Source: Planctomycetota bacterium
GTDB taxonomy: Bacteria; Planctomycetota; Planctomycetia; Pirellulales; Pirellulaceae
Assembly: GCA_017303505.1 (NCBI GenBank)
Contig: JAFLCP010000001.1
Location: forward strand, 62,001 to 126,000
Direction of reading: 5' to 3'
Length of the DNA stretch: 64,000 nucleotides
The notes below the pieces were generated by a model. That model saw only the letters and a program-made list of their open reading frames with translations. It was not told where the DNA came from and made no database searches. The position numbers were made by a program, and so were the translations under genes. Shown here piece after piece: positions 45,180-53,600 of this stretch; position 1 is the first letter of the stretch, and every line of letters begins with the position of its first letter.

Positions 45180-45431
45180 TAGTTTTCAGTGGTTCAGTTT
45201 TCAGTGATTCAGTGATTCAGTGATTCAGTGATGAAGTGATGAAGTGATGAAGTGATGAAGTGATGAAGTGATGAAGTGATGAAGTGATGAAGTGATGAAG
45301 CTAATTTGCTTTATAAGAACACACGCAGAGATTGAACTACCGTAATTTACAGACAGCCCTCTTACCGCGCAACCCCTTTTTGCAAAACTGAATCACTGAA
45401 AACTGAATCACTGAAAACTGAAAACTGAAAA
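45180..45431. repeat. 8-bp arrays: TGATTCAG, nine TGATGAAG copies, then an inverted set
   Basis: Forward TTCAGTGATTCAG units (45184-45230) pass straight into about nine copies of GATGAAGT (45230-45300). After 85 bp of unique sequence the reverse units CTGAATCACTGAAAACTGAA fill 45385-45431, ending at the queC stop codon. The same paired arrangement is at 42967-43163. Confidence 0.9.
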
Positions 45432-46121
45432 CTAATTCCCCGGATCCTTCAAACCCAATTGCGCGAAGCCACGCTGACGAAGTAAACAGGCATCGCAATG
45501 ACCGCACGCATTACCATGCTCGTCGGGATCGTAACAACTGATCGTGTCCGAGTAATCAACACCCAACTGCAAGCCTTGCTGAATGATCTCGGCCTTCGTC
45601 CAGTGGATCAACGGAGCATGAATGCGAATCGCGCCACTGCCATCCACACCCGCTTTCGTTGCTAAGTTCGCCATCCGCTCATACGCTTCGATAAACTCGG
45701 GACGACAATCTGGATAGCCGCTATAGTCCAACGCATTAACACCAATAAAAATATCGCGAGCATCAAGTGTCTCGGCCCAAGCCAGTGCTAGCGACAGAAA
45801 CACCGTGTTGCGAGCCGGGACATAAGTGACAGGTATCCCCTCGCCGATCTGCTCGGCGGAATCATGCTTGGGAACCGGCATCGAACCGGTCAAGGCTGAT
45901 CCACCAAACTGTGCCAAGTTGATGTCCACAATAACATGCGCGGCAACTCCAACTTTAGCAGCCGTTCGCGCCGCTCGCTCCAATTCAAAACTATGCCGTT
46001 GGCCATAACGGAAGCTGATCGCATAAGGCTCAAACCCTTGATGCTTGGCGATTGCTAATACCGTAGTTGAATCAAGACCACCACTGAGCAACACAACGCA
46101 TTTCTTGGAGGATCTACTCAC
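45432..46121 (-). CDS. queC: 7-cyano-7-deazaguanine synthase
   Basis: QueC converts 7-carboxy-7-deazaguanine to preQ0, using ammonia and ATP, on the way to queuosine. The PP-loop SGGLDSTT is at residues 13-20. [18 protein letters not shown] and [17 protein letters not shown] are family blocks, and four cysteines near the C-terminus ([18 protein letters not shown]) bind zinc. The frame begins with GTG at 46121, preceded by a GGGCAGGG stretch; no ATG lies near. The gene follows the UPF0102 gene by 21 bp on the same strand and probably belongs to the rplS operon. Confidence 0.97.
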   Translation of the reverse strand: MSRSSKKCVVLLSGGLDSTTVLAIAKHQGFEPYAISFRYGQRHSFELERAARTAAKVGVAAHVIVDINLAQFGGSALTGSMPVPKHDSAEQIGEGIPVTYVPARNTVFLSLALAWAETLDARDIFIGVNALDYSGYPDCRPEFIEAYERMANLATKAGVDGSGAIRIHAPLIHWTKAEIIQQGLQLGVDYSDTISCYDPDEHGNACGHCDACLLRQRGFAQLGLKDPGN

Positions 46122-46142
46122 CTGCCCTGCCCCTTGGAAACA

Positions 46143-46691
46143 CTAACCGAAAAAGCCATCACCCGTCGCTTCAAACGCATTGCGATAATGCTCGATACGA
46201 ACTGCTGTCTTCAGCAGCCTCTTCAAATCAATCCTCTTAGTGGAAGCATCGACAAAGAGCTTAGGATGTTGGGCAAACTGAATCGTTACCACATCAAATC
46301 GAGCGGATCGCTCCAGCCAACCGTTTTGCTTGAGGTAACCTAAGGCCCCACGCGTCAAAATCTGTTGCTTGCGATCGTCGACAGCCTCACCCGGATCATC
46401 ATTGCCCGTCGTCACCAGCGACTTCACTTCCACAAACACGACCGATCCCTGATCGGCCATAATCAGATCCAGCTCGCCGCCGAGTATACGAAAGTTTTGC
46501 TCGAGCAAGCGATAGCCAAGCTGCTTTAGATGCATCAACGCTATCGCTTCGCCGATACTCCCAACGGTAATATGATCCGCTAAGGGCAACTTAGGTTCGT
46601 GAAGTGCAGCATCGGGAAGAATGGTGCGAACAGTAAGTCCCCACCAATGCGAAAGAGAGGCGACAGCGCGATTCCAAATTGAACTGGACAT
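46143..46691 (-). CDS. UPF0102 (YraN) family predicted nuclease
   Basis: The core has G-EAIALMHLKQLGYRLLEQNFR, then GGELDLIMADQGSVVFVEVKS, with the Asp, Glu-x-Lys of a PD-(D/E)xK-like fold, and DRKQQILTRGALGYL. The protein has 182 residues; the roughly 45-residue N-terminal extension before the core is longer than usual for the family. The family is related to Holliday-junction-resolvase folds but has no settled biochemical function. It sits between rplS and queC (57 bp after rplS and 21 bp before queC), the place where it is found in many bacteria. Confidence 0.93.
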   Translation of the reverse strand: MSSSIWNRAVASLSHWWGLTVRTILPDAALHEPKLPLADHITVGSIGEAIALMHLKQLGYRLLEQNFRILGGELDLIMADQGSVVFVEVKSLVTTGNDDPGEAVDDRKQQILTRGALGYLKQNGWLERSARFDVVTIQFAQHPKLFVDASTKRIDLKRLLKTAVRIEHYRNAFEATGDGFFG

Positions 46692-46748
46692 CGCCTGAGC
46701 CTCTCTTGAATCACTTCGGCTCCCGCTCGAAACTATACAGCCTGAAGA

Positions 46749-47099
46749 CTAGCCGCGACGTTCTTTGAGACGAACAGCCTTACCACTTCGCTCACGCAAG
46801 AAGTAAAGCTTGGCACGACGCACAACGCTCTTGCGTTTCACTTCGATCTTGTCGATACGTGGCGAGTGGACTGGGAACTTTCGCTCCACACCTTCACCTG
46901 CAACGATGCGGCGAACAACAAACATTTCGCGAGTGCCGCTGCCACTGCGAGCGATAACAACACCAGAGAAAATCTGGATACGCTCTTTGTTGCCTTCCAA
47001 AATCTTGGTGTGCACATCCACCGTATCACCGATGTCGAATGGCTGCACATCGGCTTTGAGGCTGGACTTTTCAACTTCAGCAAGAATTTGTTGGCTCAT
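46749..47099 (-). CDS. rplS: 50S ribosomal protein L19
   Basis: This is a 116-residue protein of the large subunit at the 30S interface. FDIGDTVDVHTKILEGNKER and FSGVVIARSGSGTREMFVVR are the signature of L19, followed by FPVHSPRIDKIEV and RRAKLYFLRER. The usual upstream neighbour trmD is separated by 438 bp instead of a few bases, because a repeat and unrecognised sequence lie between. Transcription into rplS may therefore need its own promoter. Confidence 0.98.
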   Translation of the reverse strand: MSQQILAEVEKSSLKADVQPFDIGDTVDVHTKILEGNKERIQIFSGVVIARSGSGTREMFVVRRIVAGEGVERKFPVHSPRIDKIEVKRKSVVRRAKLYFLRERSGKAVRLKERRG

Positions 47100-47537
47100 G
47101 ACAGTGATCCACGAACAGATTTATTTAAACGTTGACTAAATTCAAAATTGATAACGGAGAATGAGTTTCGTCGACATCTCCAGCCGGGTTTCCCGAGGAA
47201 ATCCGCTAATAAATCGCCCAAATTACGATCTACCAGCCAGAACTTCCTCACGAAGTCCCGTAGTTTGACTTACGCTCGCGGTTTTGGAAAGCCCAATTTG
47301 ACTATCGGACCGGTGTAAGCGGGAATTGAGCAACAGGCGACGGAAAAGCAGTACTTATAGGGGATATACTCCAGAGACATTGGCCGTACAGGACCTAGCC
47401 TCCGATGCGGGCTACATGCCCCTAATTTGCCCAACACATCCTTATGAGAGTGCAGCCAGGGAACTGGCGTCTATCTCTCGGTCACCTAGCCTCCGCTGCG
47501 CTCCAGCTACGGGTTAAACGATCCAAGGCAGGAGGCT
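47100..47537. repeat. Gap between trmD and rplS holding the 39-bp dispersed element
   Basis: A full reverse copy of the element lies at 47484-47522, only 15 bp from the trmD stop, and a partial copy (ACCTAGCCTCCGATGCGGGCTAC) starts near 47393. The rest shows no gene, terminator or ncRNA that I can support. A gap of this size is unusual inside this conserved operon. Confidence 0.8.
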
Positions 47538-48209
47538 TTATTCGCGCATTTCCTCGGTGCGCACGCGACTTTGCTCGGCGCGCCATTTTTCAATTTCTTC
47601 ATGGTGACCGTTGAGCAGAACATCAGGAACGACATGACCGCGGTATTCGCGCGGACGGGTGTATTGCGGGTATTCAAGGCCGGAGTGGTCGAAGGAGAAC
47701 GAATCCAACTGCGCGCTTTGCTCATCCCCCAAAGTTCCCGGCACGAGACGCATCGCAGCATCAATGATCGCCATGGCAGCCACTTCACCACCATTGAGCA
47801 CAAAGTCCCCAAGACTTACCTGCCTGGGCTTGAGAATCTCAATGATGCGATGATCGAAGCCTTCATACCGCCCGCAAATCAATAACATTCGGGGGAGCTT
47901 CGAAAACTGCTCGACTAATGGCTGCCGAAGTCGCTCCCCTTGCGGTGATAACAGAATGATCTCAGCCGGACGTGAGTCCATTGCCAAAACCGATTCAACG
48001 CAGGTCACCACGGGCTCTACCTGCAGCAGCATCCCGGGACCGCCGCCATACGGGCGGTCATCTACCTTTTGGTGCTTACGCGTAGCCCATTGGCGCAAAG
48101 AGTGAAGACGTACTTCGATGAGGCCCTTGGAAATGGCCTTAGAAAGCAAACCTTCCCCGAGATAACCTTCGAACATCTCGGGGAATAGTGTGACAACATC
48201 GAATCGCAT
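47538..48209 (-). CDS. trmD: tRNA (guanine-37-N1) methyltransferase
   Basis: TrmD methylates N1 of G37 in tRNAs, using S-adenosylmethionine bound in a trefoil knot. The 223-residue protein has LFPEMFEGYL, DDRPYGGGPGMLLQ, the knot sequence GRYEGFDHR and SLGDFVLNGGE. Its ATG shares one base with the rpsP stop (TAATG), so it is probably translated by ribosomes ending rpsP. The rimM gene that usually lies between rpsP and trmD is absent. Confidence 0.98.
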   Translation of the reverse strand: MRFDVVTLFPEMFEGYLGEGLLSKAISKGLIEVRLHSLRQWATRKHQKVDDRPYGGGPGMLLQVEPVVTCVESVLAMDSRPAEIILLSPQGERLRQPLVEQFSKLPRMLLICGRYEGFDHRIIEILKPRQVSLGDFVLNGGEVAAMAIIDAAMRLVPGTLGDEQSAQLDSFSFDHSGLEYPQYTRPREYRGHVVPDVLLNGHHEEIEKWRAEQSRVRTEEMRE

Positions 48210-48520
48210 TAAGCCTGAACTGGCTTCTTCTTCAGCTTAGCTAAAGCGGTTGTTTGCTTATCAAGATGCGAACCGTTTTCGCCATATTTGCGAATCAAAA
48301 CGGCGACCTTTTCGCTAGGTTGAGCACCAACGCCAACCCAATAAGCAACGCGATCTTTCTTCAAAACGGCGCGGGCATCGGTATCAGCGACGCTTGGGTC
48401 GTAGTAACCGAGCTCTTCCAAAACACGGCCATCGCGCATTGTTCGGCTATCGACGGCACATACACGGTAGAAAGGGCGACCCTTGCGGCCCATTCGTTTC
48501 ATGCGAAGCTTAACTGCCAT
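48209..48520 (-). CDS. rpsP: 30S ribosomal protein S16
   Basis: This is a 103-residue small-subunit protein. The start AVKLRMKRMGRKGRPFYRV and the later DSRTMRDGRVLEELGYYDP match the S16 family. It follows ffh by 103 bp and overlaps trmD by one base. The tail is rich in Lys and Ala, as is usual. Confidence 0.98.
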   Translation of the reverse strand: MAVKLRMKRMGRKGRPFYRVCAVDSRTMRDGRVLEELGYYDPSVADTDARAVLKKDRVAYWVGVGAQPSEKVAVLIRKYGENGSHLDKQTTALAKLKKKPVQA

Positions 48521-48623
48521 TTTCTATCGTACTCCGGGCAAAAATTTTCAATTAGGGTGTGTTAGTGTATTGACCACAGCGGGAAATGCTAGACCAAAAT
48601 TGTCTCCAATTTACGGAGAGGGG

Positions 48624-50096
48624 CTATTTCCCCTTCCTTTTTAGTTTTCGGAGTTGCTTCTCCCGATCTTCTTTTTGTTTGGCCTTCTTTTTTGGAGAAA
48701 GCCGTTTTCCGGTATCCCCCTTGATCTTCATACCCCTCATAGAAGGGTCTTGGATCATCGTGTTTTGCATTTGCTGCAACATGTTCATTTTGCCCGCAAG
48801 TCCTTGCGAGGCAGACATTTGCATCAAGGGAGCGATCACACCGAATTGGCGGGTGAGCTCGTTGACCACCGAAACGGCGACCCCTGCCCCCTTGGCAATA
48901 CGATTGCGACGGCTGTTGTCGATGAGCTTCGGATTCCGTCTTTCGGTGGGGGTCATCGAATCGATCACGCCAATCATCTTGCGCATTTCTCGATCGGTAT
49001 CCTGACCGGCCAATAATTGGTTGATTTGGCCCATTCCGGGAAGCAAACCGAGCATTTTCTGCATCAGACCAGGTTTGGCGACTTTGAGGAGCAAATCGCG
49101 AAACTCCTGGAGGGTGAATTGGCCGGAAGCCATTTTGGCTTCTAATTTTTCCCGTTCTTTCTCATCAATAATGCGGTGGGCTTGGCGGGCAACTTCCAAA
49201 ATATCGCCCATTTCGAGAATGCGGCTCGCCATACCTTCTGGGCGGAATGGCTCGAGTGCATCGAAATGTTCGCCAGTACCAATGAACTTGATCGGCACCT
49301 GGGTGACGTGCTTAACCGACAGCAACGCCCCACCACGAGCATCACCGTCCAGCTTGGTCATGATGACGCCATCGAGCTCCAGCCGCTCATTAAACGCGCC
49401 GGCACTATTGACTGCGTCTTGACCGGTCATCCCGTCAACCACCAGATAAACCTGATCTGGCTGCACTTTGGATTCGATCAAAGCGAGTTCTTGCATCAAT
49501 GGTTCGTCAATTGCCAGACGACCAGCGGTGTCCAAAATAACAACGCGGGCACCTGCGGCTCGAGCCTTGGCCACCCCTTCGCGGCAAACTCGTACAGGAT
49601 CATTGGAACCCAATTCGCTATAGACCGGAACGTTGAGTTGCCGGCCGATGACATGCAACTGTTCGATAGCAGCGGGACGCTGCAGGTCAGCCGCCACCAA
49701 ATAAGGTTTTACCTTCTGTTCCAGCAATAATTGCGAGAGTTTTCCGCACGTCGTTGTCTTACCAGAACCCTGCAATCCGCAGAGCATAATGATGCTGACA
49801 TCATTGGATTTTAGCGGAATAGAAGTATCGACTGGACCTAGCAGCTCGACTAATTCTTCATAGACGATCTTGACCAATTCTTCGTGCGGACGAAGCGACA
49901 GCAGGACTCGCTTACCCGTCGCTTTGTCGGTCACGCGGTCCATAAAATCGCGGACCACAGCATAACTTACGTCTGCAGCGAGCATGGACTGCTCGACCAT
50001 TTGCAGACCTTCGCGCATGTTGCTCTCGGTCAGCTTTCCTTTGCCTCGAATGGACTTGAAAGCGGACTGTAAACCTTCTTTGAGACTCTCAAACAT
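48624..50096 (-). CDS. ffh: Signal recognition particle protein Ffh (SRP54)
   Basis: This protein binds 4.5S RNA and the signal sequences of nascent membrane proteins and works with FtsY. The 490 residues show the four-helix N domain, GTPase motif GLQGSGKTTTCGK (G1), DTAGRL (G3), TKLDGDARGG (G4 region), and a methionine-rich M domain (MQKMLGLLPGMGQINQL, MSASQGLAGKMNMLQQMQ). The C-terminus is strongly basic (KRLSPKKKAKQKED). It heads the ffh-rpsP-trmD order and is divergent from the giant gene. Confidence 0.98.
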   Translation of the reverse strand: MFESLKEGLQSAFKSIRGKGKLTESNMREGLQMVEQSMLAADVSYAVVRDFMDRVTDKATGKRVLLSLRPHEELVKIVYEELVELLGPVDTSIPLKSNDVSIIMLCGLQGSGKTTTCGKLSQLLLEQKVKPYLVAADLQRPAAIEQLHVIGRQLNVPVYSELGSNDPVRVCREGVAKARAAGARVVILDTAGRLAIDEPLMQELALIESKVQPDQVYLVVDGMTGQDAVNSAGAFNERLELDGVIMTKLDGDARGGALLSVKHVTQVPIKFIGTGEHFDALEPFRPEGMASRILEMGDILEVARQAHRIIDEKEREKLEAKMASGQFTLQEFRDLLLKVAKPGLMQKMLGLLPGMGQINQLLAGQDTDREMRKMIGVIDSMTPTERRNPKLIDNSRRNRIAKGAGVAVSVVNELTRQFGVIAPLMQMSASQGLAGKMNMLQQMQNTMIQDPSMRGMKIKGDTGKRLSPKKKAKQKEDREKQLRKLKRKGK

Positions 50097-50651
50097 GTGC
50101 GGAATCCAAGGTAGCTACGAAAACGGATTAAACCCCGAATTTTAGTCGAGTGAGACGCAAAAAGTAAATTGGCAGCCGCCGGAAACTGGTCGCTCGACGA
50201 CGGAATTATGCGACGCCGGGTCTTCGCGGCGGGATAAACCAGCCGATTTCCGCTCCGTCCAACACAGCCATTTCGAGCGTACCACTTACAACACCACCCA
50301 TAAGAACTCGACCGAACTTCGCTCAAATCGCGTAAAGCTAGGGAACTTTCGGTACGGGTAGGGAATCGAATATCGGCAATATCGATTGTAGGGGAGTATT
50401 TCGGTTGAAGGTGAAACGAAGCCGCAGGATGGTACGGCGAAATTCATTGCAAACTGGGGCACTCCAATTACAATCCACCAATGCACCCTTATTTACCCAA
50501 ATTGCCCATCCACCCCAAAATCAACAGTTTGGAGGGGTGGCAACGGGGTAAAAAGTCGTCGTTTGTTGCTCATCTGTTCCGGGGATGAAGCTGCCATCCG
50601 AAGTGGCAACGCAAGTCCTCATAATTATCCACCCAACGCAGAGGTTGGTTC
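50097..50651. other. 555-bp divergent intergenic region
   Basis: The region separates ffh from the giant gene and holds the promoter at 50447-50474 with a leader of about 170 nt before the giant's ATG. I found no promoter for ffh that I trust, no 4.5S RNA-like hairpin, and no repeat of the families seen elsewhere. Confidence 0.45.
50447..50474 (+). promoter_or_regulatory. Sigma-70-like promoter for the giant gene
   Basis: TTGCAA (50447-50452) is followed after 16 bases by TACAAT (50469-50474), which matches the -10 in five of six positions. It lies 178 bp upstream of the ATG. Confidence 0.5.
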
Positions 50652-53600
50652 ATGGCCATCGGTGGTTCGGGAAAAAACGTGTTCGAATCGCGCAAACTAC
50701 AACAGCGTCAACAGGTTCGTCGAAAAGCGCAAGCTCGACGTATGCTGCTAGAGTCCTTGGAAGCTCGTCAATTGATGGCCGTTGGTCCTCAATTGATCGG
50801 CATTCAGCCCAACGAAGGATCGTTGCTGGAAGATGGACAGACACGCAATGTGGCACCTAAAGAATTAGTATTGCGATTCGATGATCAAGTCGCATTGGAT
50901 GCCAATACATTATCGGGCATTCAATTGGTTCGTTCGGGAGGCGATGGCTTCTTCGAACGTGCAACCGTTTCTAGCGACTTAGGGACAAACAACGGCGTAG
51001 TGCTTTCGTTCACTGCGGCAGTTGCTGGTGCATCGGGCAACGGAATTCAAATCGTTTTCTCGAGTGTGAATCGCACCGACAGTTCGGCAGCTCGCATATC
51101 GGTAAACAATCGCACCATCAGCCTTGAGTTGAACAGCAATGTCTTGCTAACCAGTACAGCGCAAGATGTTATCAACGCGATCGATAGCAGCGCTGCAGCA
51201 CGACAATTGATTTCGGTCAGTCGCTTGCGTGGTTCTGCCTTCACTCCAGTTGGTACAACAGCATCAGCAGCTTCTCCATTGACGCTGGCAGGTGCCAACG
51301 CAGCTGGTGCCATTACCAATCTCAATGCGGGTACCAATCTTCAAGTTCAGTTGCTGGCTCAACAAACAGGCACTGCAGGTCGCAATGTTCGCGTACAAGT
51401 CACATCGCGCGATCGCGGTGTAGGTACAGCTGCCGGTGTTACCGTTAGCGGAACAACGGTCAGCGTTGAACTCAACAGCAACTTCTCAACACCAACCACA
51501 GCTGCTGGCTTTATCAGCGCGATCAATAGCACTCCAGCAGCCTTGGCTTTGGTTCAAGCTCGCTTGGTAAGTGGTTTAGGTACAACGGTTGTCGGCAATC
51601 GTTCGATCAATTATTCGCCGCTGTTGCTCACTGGTGGCAGTGATGTGCCAATCGTCCCAGCTTATGTTGGCTTGGGCAGCACCGATCGTGAAGTTATCGT
51701 CCGTTTCGGCGAGACATTGCCAGACGATTTGTATCGTCTTGAGATTTTGGGCAATGGTACTTCGGCTCTCCGCAACACCGATGGCCAAGCATTTAACGGT
51801 GGCATCAGCAAGTCGATTGAATTCAATTTGGATTTGGGTGCACGAATCCAATCGATCGTTCCGCAACCTGTGACTCGCGATCCTGCGACCAATTTGTTGA
51901 GCCAGGAACGCAACCGAATTGACGTCTACTTCAACGACGACGATCTCAACACCGCTTTGGCGACCAACGTCAACTTCTATCAATTGGTTTACACATCGGG
52001 CACTGGAAGCAATGCAGACGATATCGTCTTCACTCCAACCCGTGTTGAATACAACGCGACCACCGATCGAGCGAGCTTGTTCTTTGCACGCAACTTGGAT
52101 CGTTTGGTTCACCCAATCACAGGTGCAGATCTTCCAATTTCTGAACTTCGTTTGCGAATTGGTTCCAACGAATCGGTTCCGGCAGCTCCAAGCACTTTGA
52201 CTCCAGCTGCAGATGCTGGCGACAGTTTCTCGACATCGCTCAATGTTGGTGCAAACTGGACTCCATCTAGCACTTCATCGGCTTCTTTGGAAATTACTTC
52301 AGCGATTCAAAACACTTCGGCTTATGTTTTGGATTTCCCTGGTAGCAACACCGATCCAGGTAATCGTCAGATTCGTTTGCAATCGCACGTTGTTTCGGGT
52401 GCAGACTCGGTCGATGGCATTACAACTTACCTTTACAACTTCCAGCCAGTGCTGGGACGCGTTGATGGTACCTTGATGGTCAACGCAATCACCGAGCAAC
52501 AAAAGACTCGCTCGCGTGAAGTATTGTCGATGCTCAGCCAATACTTGGGTGTGAAGTTTGTCGAATCGGACAACCTTGGTTTGACTTTGGCAGTTGGCGA
52601 TTTGCGAGCCGTGAATGGATTGGCATTGAATGGTCCAAGCGGCCAATTGGGAAGTGCAGGTCCATTGCGATCCAGCGGCCAAGACGCTGCCGTTTTGGAT
52701 ATCCAAGACTTCGGCAATTCGCTGGAAAACGAATTCGGTGGGCAGTTCTTCCTCCGCATGATGCAAGCAGTGGGCGTATTGCTCGGTTTGGGTACTGCCG
52801 ATGAATTGCCATCGTTGACGGTTCAATCGAACGTCACCCCAGCGGCTGGTACGGAAATGATTTTCCCAGGTGACCACGACATCGTGCATGGTCGCTTCTT
52901 GTACCGCCCAGACAGCACCGACGTCGACCTCTATCAATTTACGCTGCCTGTTTCAGGTCGCGTTAACATCGAAGCTTTTGCTGAGCGTTTGGTAAACAGC
53001 AGTATCTTGGATACTCAACTGCGTCTGTACCAACTTCAGAGCGATGGCAGCTACAAAGAAGTTGCCCAAAACGACGACTACTTCAGCGAAGATTCTTATT
53101 TGTCGCTTGAATTGGCAGCCGGTACTTATGTGCTTGGCGTCAGCGCCAGCGGAAATGACGATTACGATCCTTCGATTGCTGGAACAGGCTTGGGTGGAAC
53201 ATCGGAAGGTGATTACAAAGTTCGCATCGACTTCCGACCACCAGCAACCGCCGTCCTTCGCGACTCGACTGGCGTAGCCGTTGATGGTGACGCTGATGGT
53301 GTGCCAGGTGGTGTTCACAATTTCTGGTTCCGTCCAACGGGACCAAGCAATACTTTGTTCGTAGATAAAGCTGCACAAGCTGGCGGTAATGGCTCGTTGA
53401 TTACTCCATTCCGCACTATTTCCGCTGCGATCGCTGAAGCTAACCGCTTGGGCACCGTAATCGATGCGATTCGCGTAGTGGGCAACGGTGGAGCAGACGG
53501 CAAGATCGAAACAGCTGCCGATAACTTGGCATACGAAGTTGGTTTCAACGCTTTGAACCAACCGCTTCCTGACGGCACCACCTTGGATGTGCCTAAGGAT

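Noticed and set aside
45182-45300. Possible CRISPR array
   Set aside because: The units are 8 bp and directly adjacent, with no spacers and no cas genes.
50097-50651. 4.5S (SRP) RNA gene next to ffh
   Set aside because: No hairpin with the conserved SRP loop and asymmetrical bulge could be drawn in this stretch.
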